A stretch of DNA of 64,000 bases from CAIMUX01 sp964473865 (GTDB lineage: Bacteria > Eisenbacteria > RBG-16-71-46 > CAIMUX01). Positions 1 through 8,357 of this stretch are shown piece by piece (the stretch's first letter is position 1; every line of letters starts with the position of its first letter). The stretch is from the NCBI GenBank assembly GCA_964473865.1, contig CAYYQN010000002.1, positions 148,489 through 212,488 of the forward strand, read 5' to 3'. The notes beneath the pieces are model-generated. The model worked only from the letters and a program-made list of their open reading frames with translations. It had not been told where the DNA came from and did no database searches. The position numbers and the translations under genes were made by a program.

Positions 1-466
1 CGAGCAGCCCCTGCACTTCGTGGTAGCGGAATCCCGTCTTGGACGACGGATCCAGCGGGAGGGGCACGGCGCGTGTCTCGGGGGCACGCGGCTGAAGCGA
101 GAGGCGAATGCGCGCGCGCAGCTTCCGCTCCGGATCGCGCAACCGCAACCACTCGTGGCTGCCGTTGCGGGTTCGCTCCATCACGATGAGTTTTCCGCGT
201 TCGACAAGCGACTCCACCAGCCGGCGAGTGACCTGCTCGGTTTCTCCGGGAACCCGTTCGCGGAGGATGCGGTCCAGCATGGCCTGCTCCTCCCAGGTGA
301 GCGGAGCAGTGGCCACGACCTCGCGCAGGAAGTCGAGGTAGCTGATCGGGATGCGTCTCAAGATGGGGCTGCCTCGTACGCCCGGCTCGTTGTCCGGCCG
401 GAAGGTTCCGCGAACGATCCGGTTTCCCGGAGATTTCTTGTCCCATAGGAGCATACCATTGAACAT
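1..466 (-). CDS. Unrecognised protein, N-terminal fragment (runs off window)
   Basis: The minus strand is open from an ATG at 466 (or the adjacent in-frame ATG at 469) to the window edge, giving at least 155 residues. The translation begins MFNGMLLWDKK and contains charged, helix-rich segments (LTWEEQAMLDRILRERV) and the stretch RNGSHEWLRLRDPERKLRARI, which looks like ordinary coding sequence. I recognise no family and see no signal peptide or membrane segment. The gene is divergent from the small secreted protein at 735. The ribosome-binding site is weak (GAGG upstream of the paired ATGs). The C-terminal part, which might reveal the family, lies outside the window. Confidence 0.55.
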   Translation of the reverse strand, partial: MFNGMLLWDKKSPGNRIVRGTFRPDNEPGVRGSPILRRIPISYLDFLREVVATAPLTWEEQAMLDRILRERVPGETEQVTRRLVESLVERGKLIVMERTRNGSHEWLRLRDPERKLRARIRLSLQPRAPETRAVPLPLDPSSKTGFRYHEVQGLL

Positions 467-641
467 CATCCGGCCTCAAGGTCCCGCACCACGCGGGCAA
501 AGGTAGTGTATCCGGAGTAGTCGCTTTGATGCACGCATGATATCCGATCAGCCCGAGATTCGTCCCGGCAGCCTTTGAGACGGCTCCGCGCGGCCCGGGG
601 GCGGGTCCGTTGATCGGCGGCGGGGAGGGCCCAGGCGGGCG

Positions 642-669
642 TTGACATCTTTCCCCGCTGGGGGATACC
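642..669 (+). promoter_or_regulatory. Sigma70-type promoter candidate
   Basis: A perfect -35 box TTGACA (642-647) is followed after 16 nt by GATACC (664-669), a 3/6 match to the -10 consensus. It lies about 65 nt before the ATG at 735 and would drive the small secreted protein and the sigma54 activator. The -10 box is the weak element. Confidence 0.45.
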
Positions 670-734
670 CTTGTCGTTGGGTAGGACTTGCTCAGGCCGA
701 CCGGGATCCGCCCGGCCGGCTGGAGGTTGATGTC

Positions 735-1088
735 ATGGTTCGCCAGACCAAGTGTCGTTTCGTCCTGGTGTTGTTCCTGGCAGCCGCGTTGGGTGGGCTC
801 CTCGTGCCCGCCTCGGTGCTGGCGGGGCCCCCGGGGGGCGGTGGGAGTGCCATCGGAAACCATCCCGGGGATCCTCAGCTGGATGGAGGTTCCGGCGGAG
901 GGGGTCTGCTCGGATCAGGCGATCCCGACGAGCTGGGGATCTATCGCATGCAGTCGGCGTTGCCCGGCGAAAATCCCGGACCGGCGCAGGTTGTTCCTCC
1001 GCGGGCAGAACCGGAGCCCGGCGAGGCGTTGTCGACACTGCGCATGCTCTGGAGATTCCTGCTGGGATACCGGGTCGCGGGGCTCTAG
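735..1088 (+). CDS. Small secreted Gly/Pro-rich protein
   Basis: This 117-residue protein starts at ATG 735, with GGAGG at 722-726 spaced 8 nt. The upstream in-frame Met codons give no plausible signal sequence. The N-terminus (MVRQTKCRFVLVLFLAAALG, continuing to about residue 27) is a typical Sec signal peptide ending near VLAG. The mature part is a Gly-rich stretch (about residues 29-58), then a Pro/Glu-rich region and a C-terminal hydrophobic/basic end (LWRFLLGYRVAGL). I do not recognise a family. It is the first gene of a likely two-gene unit with the sigma54 activator 55 nt downstream, so it could be a signal or target linked to that regulator, but the sequence does not prove this. Confidence 0.6.
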   Translation: MVRQTKCRFVLVLFLAAALGGLLVPASVLAGPPGGGGSAIGNHPGDPQLDGGSGGGGLLGSGDPDELGIYRMQSALPGENPGPAQVVPPRAEPEPGEALSTLRMLWRFLLGYRVAGL

Positions 1089-1114
1089 CAGACGTTGGAT
1101 CCACGGACGGTTGT

Positions 1115-1132
1115 GACCCGGCTGTCCGGGTC
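1115..1132 (+). promoter_or_regulatory. Hairpin between the secreted protein and the activator
   Basis: GACCCGG (1115-1121), loop CTGT and CCGGGTC (1126-1132) form a perfect 7-bp stem ending 11 nt before the ATG at 1144. There is no T tract, so it is not a classical terminator. It could reduce translation of the activator, which also lacks a visible Shine-Dalgarno sequence, or mark an mRNA processing point. Confidence 0.3.
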
Positions 1133-1143
1133 AGCGTCAAACC

Positions 1144-4100
1144 ATGGAAGAACGACATCAGCAGCCATCCGGGCAGACCGCCCGGGAGCGAGACACCGAA
1201 GCGATCCCGCCGGGACAGCCTGAGGTGGTGACCCGGCGGGCCGCAAGACCTGCGCCTGACCTGGGCGCGGCGGACCTCTACATCCGCGCCGGCGACATCA
1301 GCACCGCCCTTTCTTCGCTGCAGGAGTTGGCGTGCCTGCCTGAGTACGCCGCAGATCTCGGCCTCGCGCGGCGGACGGCATTCTGTCTGGAGAAACTCAG
1401 CCGTTACGGCGAGGTCATCGCTCTCCTCGAACACGCCCTGGCCGCCTCGCCGCTGCCCCACGAGTTGGAAGCTGCGGAGCGTGCGGAGCTCGCGCGGTGC
1501 CGGCTCATCCTGGGTAAAGCGCTCCTGGAGGCGGGCCGTCTTGCGGAGGCCGAGGTTCAGGGGCAGTTGGCGCTCGCCGCCGTGGAGGGTTCGGCCGGGG
1601 GGCCCGAAACCGGCTTTGTGCGGAATCTCCTGGGGGGGATCCGGTTCCGCCGCGGCGACACGGAAGAGGCGCGCGTCCATTTCCGCGCCGCGTTGGAGCA
1701 CTTCCGCCACGGCGGCGATGTGGCGAACCTGGCTCTGGCCTACATCAACCTCGGCCATCTCCATCGGCAGCAGTGCGAGTGGGATCGGGCGCTGGAGCAC
1801 TACCAGGCGGCCTACTACCTGCGAGCCACGGAGGGGGAGTTCCAGGACCAGGGGGCGATTCTGCAGAACCTCGCCCTGGTTCTGATGAGGATCGGTCGGT
1901 TCGAGGAGGCGGCGGAGAAGCTCGCGTCCAGCCTGCGCCGGGCGATCGAGATGGGCGAACCGGCGCGGGCCTTGCGGGCTCGGCTCGCCCTGGCGCGGCT
2001 CCACCGCGAGACGTGGCACAGTGACGAGGCGCGGGCGGTGCTGGCCGAGGCGAACACGCAGACCGCGCCGCCGCCGCCCGGTCGTGAAGGATGTCTCCTG
2101 ATTCTGGAAGAGGCTCTCCTGGCGCGCTTCGACGGACGCGCCGAGGAGGCCGCGAAGCTGGCCGATCGGCTGCGCGCCCGTGTCGAGACCCTCGCCTCGC
2201 GGGGCGACCTCATGATCGAGTCGCTCCTGCTGGACGGCTATCTGGCCCTCGATCGAGGCGACACCGCCGAGGCGGCGGACGACATCCGCCGGGCGGTCGA
2301 TCTGGCGCGCACGGACCGTGACCGCTTTGCGGAGAATCGCGCGCTTCTTTCGCTTCTAGAGCTTCACTTGGGGTGCGGAGAGGCCGAGCCCGCGTCTGAC
2401 ATCGTGCGCACCTTGCGCGACCGGCATCTGCACAGCGGGGAGCAGCCCGCGCTCGCGCGGGTGATGCTGTATGCCGGGCGAATCGAACAGGAGGTTCGCG
2501 GCGACGCGGGGAAGGCGCTCGAGTGGTACACGCGTTCGCGCGACCTCTGGCGTCGCATGAGTTGCCATCGGCTGGAGGCAGTTGCCGAACTGCGTCTGGC
2601 CGGAGCTCTCGCCGATCTCGGGCGTACGCCCGAGGCGGAGGCTACGCTGCATCGGGTGCACGAGCAGCTGTCGTCCGAGGATCTGGCCGCGCCGGCGCTG
2701 GCGGGGTTGCTGGCCGATCTCGAGGCCAGGATTGCGGACGGCGTGCCGGCGACGTCCGCGCCGAGCATCGACGGCGGCCGCGCCTGGGCTCGCCTCGAGG
2801 AGCTGTTCCTCTCTTCCGCGAGCAGCGGAGAAAAGCTCCGCGGCCTGGTCCTGGTCCTGGTGGAGGCGCTGGAGGCTGATGGCGGCCTGCTGGCGCGCGT
2901 AGGCCGGGAGGGGTTGGAGGTGGTCTCCTCCGTCTCCATGGGGCGAATCCAGGGGAAGCGGCAGCTCCCGCCGGCGACGCTCGGAGCTGACTTGAACCGG
3001 GCGGTGATCCGGCGAAACCTGCGAGTAGCGGACGGCCGGGAGGAAGTGAGTCTTGCCCTCTCTTGGCCGGTCGAGCTGTTTGGCCGGCCGCACGTCGCCT
3101 GGGTGGAGCGCCGGGAACCGGGACGCGCGCCGTGGACCCGCGGCGATCTCGACTACGGGCACGCCCTGTTGGCGGGCGCGACGCGGGACCTCCGACCGCT
3201 GGTGCCGGAGCGAAGCTCCCAGGCGGCGAGCATGTCGCGCCCCGGTGCCGGCGCGCCGGCGAGTGAGATCCTGGATGGAGCGCTCCACCTCGCCGATGTG
3301 GTCACGCAGAACCATCGGATGCTCGGCATCCTCGAGCTGGTGCGCAAGGTGGCGAGCAGCGATCTCACCGTTCTCCTGCAGGGAGAGACCGGCACGGGGA
3401 AGAAGCTCCTGGCGGAGGTGGTGCATCGGGCGGGAGAACGGCGGGGCCGGCCTTTTGTGACCGTCGACTGCGCGGCCCTCCCGGACAGCCTGCTCGAAAG
3501 CGAGCTCTTCGGCCACCGCAAGGGCGCATTCACCGGCGCGGCCGCCGACCGGGTCGGATTGCTGGAAGAGGCGAACGGCGGAACGATCTTCCTCGACGAG
3601 ATCGACAAGGCGGGATTGTCGGTGCAGCGGCGCTTCCTGCACATGCTCGACTCGGGGGAGGTGCGCCCGGTGGGCGCCACCACCTACAAGCGGCTGGACG
3701 TACGTGTCGTCTGCGCCACGAGCTGTCCCGACCTCCGGCAAGAGGTGGCCGCCGGACGGTTCCTGAAGGACCTGTTCTATCGCCTCAACGATATCTCGGT
3801 AACGGTCCCGGCTCTGCGGGAAAGGCCGGACGACATTGTGCTGCTTGCCGAGTGGTTCGCGGAGCAGTTTGCGCGCAAGCTGGGCCGGACCGTGGCTGGA
3901 CTCTCTCCATCGTTCCGGGCCGCGCTGAACGCGCATTCCTGGCCGGGCAACGTTCGAGAGCTGGAGAAGGCGGTTCGTCGGGCCGTGACCCTCGCGGAAG
4001 ACGGCGCGATCCTGGGCCCGGAATTGCTGCCCGCGGCCGTTCTGGAATCGCTGGACTCTGCGCGGGAAGCCGACGGGGGCACGCTCAAGGCGAAGGTGGA

Positions 4101-4248
4101 GCAATACGAGTCCGGGCTGATCCTGCATACCCTCGATCGGCTGGGGTGGAACAAGAGCCGGGCGGCGGTCGACCTTGGGCTCTCGCGGAGGGGCTTGAAG
4201 GGGAAGATCGAAAGGTACAGACTGGACAGACGCCGATCCCGCCGCTGA
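1144..4248 (+). CDS. TPR-containing sigma54-dependent transcriptional activator
   Basis: This 1034-residue protein has TPR-like helical repeats (about residues 30-480), a GAF-like sensor region (about 545-690), an AAA+ sigma54-interaction domain (about 715-960) and a Fis-type helix-turn-helix at the C-terminus (about 985-1030, LNKSRAA-like). The Walker A motif GETGTGKK is at 747-754, the sigma54-contacting loop GAFTGA is intact at 794-799, and the Walker B motif IFLDEID is at 815-821. It should therefore be a working remodeller of sigma54 RNA polymerase. The N-terminus is not a phosphorylatable receiver, so the input is probably protein-protein contact (TPR) and/or a small ligand (GAF). It follows the small secreted protein and ends in a strong terminator. 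The target promoters are unknown. Confidence 0.93.
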   Translation: MEERHQQPSGQTARERDTEAIPPGQPEVVTRRAARPAPDLGAADLYIRAGDISTALSSLQELACLPEYAADLGLARRTAFCLEKLSRYGEVIALLEHALAASPLPHELEAAERAELARCRLILGKALLEAGRLAEAEVQGQLALAAVEGSAGGPETGFVRNLLGGIRFRRGDTEEARVHFRAALEHFRHGGDVANLALAYINLGHLHRQQCEWDRALEHYQAAYYLRATEGEFQDQGAILQNLALVLMRIGRFEEAAEKLASSLRRAIEMGEPARALRARLALARLHRETWHSDEARAVLAEANTQTAPPPPGREGCLLILEEALLARFDGRAEEAAKLADRLRARVETLASRGDLMIESLLLDGYLALDRGDTAEAADDIRRAVDLARTDRDRFAENRALLSLLELHLGCGEAEPASDIVRTLRDRHLHSGEQPALARVMLYAGRIEQEVRGDAGKALEWYTRSRDLWRRMSCHRLEAVAELRLAGALADLGRTPEAEATLHRVHEQLSSEDLAAPALAGLLADLEARIADGVPATSAPSIDGGRAWARLEELFLSSASSGEKLRGLVLVLVEALEADGGLLARVGREGLEVVSSVSMGRIQGKRQLPPATLGADLNRAVIRRNLRVADGREEVSLALSWPVELFGRPHVAWVERREPGRAPWTRGDLDYGHALLAGATRDLRPLVPERSSQAASMSRPGAGAPASEILDGALHLADVVTQNHRMLGILELVRKVASSDLTVLLQGETGTGKKLLAEVVHRAGERRGRPFVTVDCAALPDSLLESELFGHRKGAFTGAAADRVGLLEEANGGTIFLDEIDKAGLSVQRRFLHMLDSGEVRPVGATTYKRLDVRVVCATSCPDLRQEVAAGRFLKDLFYRLNDISVTVPALRERPDDIVLLAEWFAEQFARKLGRTVAGLSPSFRAALNAHSWPGNVRELEKAVRRAVTLAEDGAILGPELLPAAVLESLDSAREADGGTLKAKVEQYESGLILHTLDRLGWNKSRAAVDLGLSRRGLKGKIERYRLDRRRSRR

Positions 4249-4262
4249 GAGGGGGAGGGTGG

Positions 4263-4317
4263 CCGGGGAAGACCCCGGTTGCGGACCAGACCCAGCGATT
4301 CGCTGGCGGTTTTTTTT
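4263..4317 (+). terminator. Rho-independent terminator
   Basis: There are two hairpins. CCGGGG-AAGA-CCCCGG is at 4263-4278. CCAGCG-ATT-CGCTGG (4292-4306) is followed by CGG and an 8-nt T run (4310-4317). The second is a textbook intrinsic terminator closing the sigma54 activator unit. It is one of very few T-rich terminators visible in this window. Confidence 0.85.
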
Positions 4318-4350
4318 GACTGATGGGCGGGAACTCCGCCGGCTTGGAGC

Positions 4351-4815
4351 ATGAGCTTAGGAGCACTCATCCAGGAGGACTGCGTCCTTCTCGACATCCC
4401 CTGTACGGACAAGGGCGATCTGATCCGCCACATGGTGGATGCGCTGGTGCGCGCCGGCCGGGTGCCCGACGCCGGCCCGGTGGTGCACGCTCTCCTGGAA
4501 CGCGAGCGGGTCATGAGCACCGGGATCGGCGGAGGGGTGGCGATTCCCCACGCCCAGTGCCCGAGCGTCCCGGCCCTGGCGGTGGTGCTCGCCCGCCCTT
4601 CCTCCGGCGTGGACTTCGACTCGCTCGACGAGAAGCCGGTGCGGCTGGTCTTCATGATCGTGGGTCCGGAGGAGCGTGGCGGGTTCATCCGGGTGCTGGC
4701 CCGCATCTCGCGCCTGCTCTACTCGGGTGATCTGCAGGTGAGGCTCCTCGAGGCCAAGGCCCCGGGCGACGTCCAGCGCATCATCTCCGAGGAGGAAGAG
4801 AGACTCCGTGGCTGA
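4351..4815 (+). CDS. PTS EIIA (fructose/nitrogen type, PtsN-like)
   Basis: This 154-residue PTS EIIA type-2 domain covers the whole protein. The phospho-accepting His is H67, in the motif GVAIPHAQ. In the family this His takes phosphate from HPr or NPr. Stand-alone EIIA proteins of this length are usually regulators rather than sugar transporters, and no EIIB/EIIC lies nearby. It follows the terminator of the sigma54 activator. That is reminiscent of the common rpoN-ptsN linkage, although rpoN itself is not here. The next gene starts inside its last codons (8-nt overlap), so the two are translationally coupled. I saw no convincing promoter in the 33 nt between the T tract and the ATG. Confidence 0.85.
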   Translation: MSLGALIQEDCVLLDIPCTDKGDLIRHMVDALVRAGRVPDAGPVVHALLERERVMSTGIGGGVAIPHAQCPSVPALAVVLARPSSGVDFDSLDEKPVRLVFMIVGPEERGGFIRVLARISRLLYSGDLQVRLLEAKAPGDVQRIISEEEERLRG

Positions 4816-5251
4816 GGGCGCGCGGCCCGTCGGCGTTGCGGCCGGCGGGCGTCGATGGGTCTCCGCCTGGCTGCCGGTCCTCGTGCTTGAAGCGCTGGTG
4901 CTGTTCCTCTCCAGCCGCTCGCATGTGCCGTTGCCGCGGACGATTCCGTATCTGGACAAGGCCGCGCACTTTGTCGAGTATGCTCTGCTCGGTTGGCTGT
5001 TGCGCCGGGCGTTTGTGATGACGCTCCGCCACGATCGGGGCGCAACCGCCGCGGCCATCGTGCTGGCCGCAGTGCTCGGGGCCGGAGATGAGCTGTTCCA
5101 GAGCACCGTTGCGGGAAGGGATTCGAGCCCGTGGGACTGGCTGGCGGACTCCTGGGGCGCGATCGTCGGCGTCGCCCTGGCATGGTGGACGGCTCGAAGC
5201 CGGGCTCGGGTGGCCGTCACGCTGGACGAAGCGGAAGGGACGAAGGGATGA
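4808..5251 (+). CDS. VanZ-like membrane protein
   Basis: This 147-residue protein starts at GTG 4808, overlapping the EIIA gene by 8 nt. It has the VanZ-family pattern: an N-terminal helix followed by SSRSHVPLP, then YLDKAAHFVEYALLGWLL (the conserved D-K-x-x-H-F-x-x-Y core), a third helix, and GAGDELFQSTVAGRDSSPWDWLADSWGAIVG (D-E-x-x-Q then D-W-x-x-D-x-x-G). About four membrane segments are visible. VanZ homologues outside glycopeptide-resistance clusters have no firm biochemical role. Here it sits directly before aspS with an ATGA overlap, so co-expression with aspartyl-tRNA synthetase is expected. Confidence 0.8.
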   Translation: MAEGARPVGVAAGGRRWVSAWLPVLVLEALVLFLSSRSHVPLPRTIPYLDKAAHFVEYALLGWLLRRAFVMTLRHDRGATAAAIVLAAVLGAGDELFQSTVAGRDSSPWDWLADSWGAIVGVALAWWTARSRARVAVTLDEAEGTKG

Positions 5252-7047
5252 AACTCGACCACCTGGCAGGTTTTCGCCGAACCCACCGGTGCGGCGAGCT
5301 TGACCGCTCCCAGACCGGGCAGCGGGTACGGCTCTGCGGATGGGTGCACCGGTTGCGCGATCACGGGGGAGTCCTCTTTCTCGACCTGAGGGACCGAACC
5401 GGACTGGTGCAGGTCGTGTTTCGGCCCGGTGACGGGCCCGATCATCCCTCCGCGCGGGCGCGGCGTCTGGGGAGCGAGTTCGTGGTCGCGGTGGAGGGAG
5501 AGTGCGTTCCCCGGCCCGAGAACATGGTCAATCCGCAGATGCCCACGGGTGCCGTGGAAGTCGAGGCCACGAGCCTCTTCGTGCTCAACGATTCGGAAAC
5601 GCCGCCGTTCGTGCTCGAGGAGGCGCCCAGCGCCGGCGAGGACTTGCGCCTCGAATACCGCTACCTGGACCTGCGGCGACCGGAGCTGGCCTCCGTGCTC
5701 GGCCTGCGGCACCGTGTCGCCCAGGCGGTCCGTGGTTATCTCGACAAGCAGGACTTCTGGGAAATCGAGACCCCGGTGCTGGTCCGGCCCACCCCCGAGG
5801 GCGCGCGGGACTACCTGGTTCCCAGTCGGACCCACCCGGGCAGCTTCTACGCCTTGCCGCAGTCGCCTCAGCTGTACAAGCAGCTCCTGATGGTCTCGGG
5901 CATGGATCGCTACTACCAGCTCGCGCGCTGTCTTCGGGACGAGGACCTGCGCGCGGATCGCCAGCCCGAGCATACCCAGATCGACCTCGAGATGTCGTTC
6001 GTCGGTGAGGAGGAAGTCTACGCCCTGATCGAGGGGCTGATGCGGGACGTCTTCGGCCGCGTGCTCGAGACCGAGATCCCCACCCCGTTTCCGCGCCTGG
6101 TCTACCGCGAGGCCATGGATCGCTACGGCAGCGACAAGCCGGACCTCCGGTTCGGATTCAACCTGGTCGATGCCGCCGAGGCGGTGCAGGGCTCGGGTTT
6201 CAAGGTATTTGACGAGACCCTGGCCGCGGGCGGGAGCGTCATGCTGCTCCGCTGGCCCGGAGGGGCGGCCTTCTCGCGCAAGGAGCAGGACGAGCTGGAG
6301 GAGGTGGCGAAGCGATACGGGGCGAAGGGGCTGGCGCGGGCCAAGGTGACGGCCGCGGGACTCGAAGGCGGACCGGCGAAGTTCCTCTCTGCCGAGGTCC
6401 AGCGGGCGCTCATCGAGGCAGCCGCGGCGGTTGAGGGCGATCTGCTCTGCCTGGTGGCCGACCGCCGGGAGGTCGCGTGCCGCAGCCTGGGGGCGCTGCG
6501 CTCCCGCCTGGGGGCGGCGTGGTTGGCGGAGAACCCGGACGCGGCCAGGCCGTGGCGCTTCCTGTGGGTCACCGAGTTCCCGCTCTTCGAACCCGATCCC
6601 CAGACCGGCGTTCTGGCTCCGGCGCACCATCTGTTCACCATGCCGCTGGAGAAGGATCTGCCGCTCGTCGAGAGCGATCCGGCGCGGGTGCGGGGCCGCC
6701 TGTACGATCTCGTTCTCAACGGCTTTGAACTCGGCTCGGGGAGCATTCGGATCCACCGCCGCGACATCCAGGAGGCGGTGATGAACGTCGTGGGCATCAC
6801 CGGCGAAGATGCGGAGCGGCGGTTCGGATTCCTCCTCAAGGCATTTCAATACGGCGCGCCTCCGCACGGGGGGATCGCCCTCGGCCTCGATCGGATCATC
6901 ATGCTCATGGCCGGTCGCCCCTCCTTGCGGGACACCATTGCGTTTCCGAAGACGACGAGCGCTTCTTCGTTGGTGGACGGGTGCCCGGCGCCGGTGGCGC
7001 CGGAGGACCTGCGCGAGCTGAGGCTGCGCGTCGACCCGGGGATGTGA
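5248..7047 (+). CDS. aspS: Aspartyl-tRNA synthetase
   Basis: This 599-residue bacterial-type AspRS is of normal length. The ATG at 5248 overlaps the VanZ-like stop (ATGA). It has an N-terminal OB-fold anticodon-binding domain (about 1-110, CGWVHRLRDHGGVLFLDLRD), a class II catalytic core with motif 2 (LARCLRDEDLRADRQPEHTQ), the bacterial GAD insertion (about 290-420) and motif 3 (HGGIALGLDRIIMLMAG). It charges tRNA-Asp. Whether it also misacylates tRNA-Asn (non-discriminating form) cannot be told without knowing if the genome has asnS or gatCAB; neither is in this window. Confidence 0.97.
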   Translation: MKLDHLAGFRRTHRCGELDRSQTGQRVRLCGWVHRLRDHGGVLFLDLRDRTGLVQVVFRPGDGPDHPSARARRLGSEFVVAVEGECVPRPENMVNPQMPTGAVEVEATSLFVLNDSETPPFVLEEAPSAGEDLRLEYRYLDLRRPELASVLGLRHRVAQAVRGYLDKQDFWEIETPVLVRPTPEGARDYLVPSRTHPGSFYALPQSPQLYKQLLMVSGMDRYYQLARCLRDEDLRADRQPEHTQIDLEMSFVGEEEVYALIEGLMRDVFGRVLETEIPTPFPRLVYREAMDRYGSDKPDLRFGFNLVDAAEAVQGSGFKVFDETLAAGGSVMLLRWPGGAAFSRKEQDELEEVAKRYGAKGLARAKVTAAGLEGGPAKFLSAEVQRALIEAAAAVEGDLLCLVADRREVACRSLGALRSRLGAAWLAENPDAARPWRFLWVTEFPLFEPDPQTGVLAPAHHLFTMPLEKDLPLVESDPARVRGRLYDLVLNGFELGSGSIRIHRRDIQEAVMNVVGITGEDAERRFGFLLKAFQYGAPPHGGIALGLDRIIMLMAGRPSLRDTIAFPKTTSASSLVDGCPAPVAPEDLRELRLRVDPGM

Positions 7048-7091
7048 GGCCGCCGGTCCGGGCGCCGCGTCCAGGAAGGGAGAGAGTAGAA

Positions 7092-7874
7092 ATGAGCAAC
7101 GGACCCGAGGAGGCGCGCCTCGCGCTCTTCATCGACTTCGAGAACATTGCGCTGGGGCTGAAGGGCCGCAAGAGCAAGAGTTTCGACATTCACCGCATCC
7201 TGGAGCGGCTTCTCGAGAAAGGTCGGATCATCGCCAAACGGGCCTATGCCGACTGGACGCGGTATGCCGACTTTCGCGCCGCCCTGCATGAGGCGGCGAT
7301 CGAGCTGATCGAGGTGCCGAAGCGGTCCCAGACCGGCAAGAACTCCGCCGACATCCGGCTGGTCGTGGACGCTCTCGACCTCTGCTACACCAAGGAGCAC
7401 CTCGACACCTTCGTGATCGTGTCGGGCGACAGCGACTTCTCCCCCCTGGTCTCCAAGCTGAAGGAGAACAACAAGCGGGTGATCGGGTTGGGGCTGCGTG
7501 ACGCCACTTCGGCGCTCCTGGCGGACAACTGCGATGAGTTTCTGTTCTACGAGGACCTGGAGTCGCCATCGGTGGGGCGCAAGGCCGAGCGGGCCGCTGC
7601 CGGCGGCGTCGCCGTCTCGGGGAAGAAGCAGGAGGCGTTCGACCTCCTCCTCGACGCGATCGAGGCCCTTCTTCGGGAGAACAAGGACATCTTGTGGAGT
7701 TCCATGATCAAGGACACGATCAAGCGGAAGAAGCCGGCCTTCAGCGAGAACAGCTATGGGTATCGGGCCTTCAGCGAGTTGCTGGAGGATGCCGCCCGGC
7801 ACGAGCTGATCCAGATCACTCGGGACACCAAATCGGGTGGAACATATGTGGTGACGGAGGTTCGGTTTCCGTAG
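7092..7874 (+). CDS. NYN nuclease domain fused to OST-HTH/LOTUS domain
   Basis: This 260-residue protein starts at ATG 7092, preceded by a purine-rich AAGGGAGAGAG. The N-terminal NYN (PIN-like, LabA/DUF88) domain, about residues 8-160, shows LFIDFENIA (D15), NSADIRLVVDALDL and IVSGDSDFSPLV, the acidic residues expected for metal-dependent RNase activity. A linker leads to a C-terminal OST-HTH/LOTUS RNA-binding module (about 178-258, SYGYRAFSELLEDAARHELIQI). Proteins of this architecture are thought to act on RNA, but their targets are generally unknown. It follows aspS by 44 nt, which may hint at a tRNA- or translation-linked role. Confidence 0.88.
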   Translation: MSNGPEEARLALFIDFENIALGLKGRKSKSFDIHRILERLLEKGRIIAKRAYADWTRYADFRAALHEAAIELIEVPKRSQTGKNSADIRLVVDALDLCYTKEHLDTFVIVSGDSDFSPLVSKLKENNKRVIGLGLRDATSALLADNCDEFLFYEDLESPSVGRKAERAAAGGVAVSGKKQEAFDLLLDAIEALLRENKDILWSSMIKDTIKRKKPAFSENSYGYRAFSELLEDAARHELIQITRDTKSGGTYVVTEVRFP

Positions 7875-8066
7875 CCGGCCTCTGCGGAGACGTTGAGGCG
7901 CGGGATCGCGGCGGCCGGGCCGCTGGCGGACGGTTGGCGGGCGCGGGCCTCCGGCGGCGGGCGACCCCCGGGGCGGGATGGCCGGTCTGGGCTTCAGCAC
8001 CCCGCTGGTGCTACCATGTTCAGGATTGATGGCCGATAACGCAGGGCAGGACCAGGAGGTAGGTGG

Positions 8067-8357
8067 ATGAGACTTCGAATGGGGGCCGCCCTCGGCGCGG
8101 CCCTGGTGCTGGTGGTCGGAGGGTGCGCCAAGCCGCGGCCCTGCACCATCATCCCGATGCAGCTCGAGCTGGTGCGCTTTGACACGGAGCAGCTGGAGGA
8201 GCAGGTCGCAACCAAGGTCGCGGAAGTGAACTCGTTGCGCTCGAACCTGGAAATCGCGACCACCCGGATGGCTCAGATGGAGCAGGAGGCAACGGACCTG
8301 GAGAAGGCAATCGGCGAGATCGAGGGCGATGCCGGTGCCGCCGGGAGGAAGAAGTGA
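8067..8357 (+). CDS. Small coiled-coil lipoprotein
   Basis: This 96-residue protein has a lipoprotein signal (lipobox VGGC, Cys20) followed by a long heptad-like helix (about residues 33-85, EQLEEQVATKVAEVNSLRSN and beyond). It resembles small periplasmic lipoproteins that trimerise or tether proteins to the envelope, but I cannot assign a family. GGAGG lies upstream of the ATG. The stop overlaps the start of the next lipoprotein (TGATG), so the two are probably made together and may interact through coiled coils. The 192 nt upstream (7875-8066) hold an inverted repeat AGCACC/GGTGCT at 7995-8012 and otherwise nothing I can interpret. Confidence 0.72.
   Translation: MRLRMGAALGAALVLVVGGCAKPRPCTIIPMQLELVRFDTEQLEEQVATKVAEVNSLRSNLEIATTRMAQMEQEATDLEKAIGEIEGDAGAAGRKK

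Noticed and set aside
466..648. 60-codon minus-strand ORF upstream of the first gene
   Set aside because: Composition is Arg/Ala-rich shadow-like, with no ribosome site; its end merges with the start of the better-supported minus-strand gene.
677..693. Possible sigma54 -24/-12 promoter (TTGGG ... TTGCT) before the secreted protein
   Set aside because: Only 9 nt separate GG and GC where sigma54 promoters need 10; a one-base change in this spacing abolishes function.
4357..6867. 836-codon open frame on the minus strand across EIIA, vanZ-like and aspS
   Set aside because: It is an antisense shadow of high-GC coding sequence; the plus-strand frames encode clear families over the same bases.
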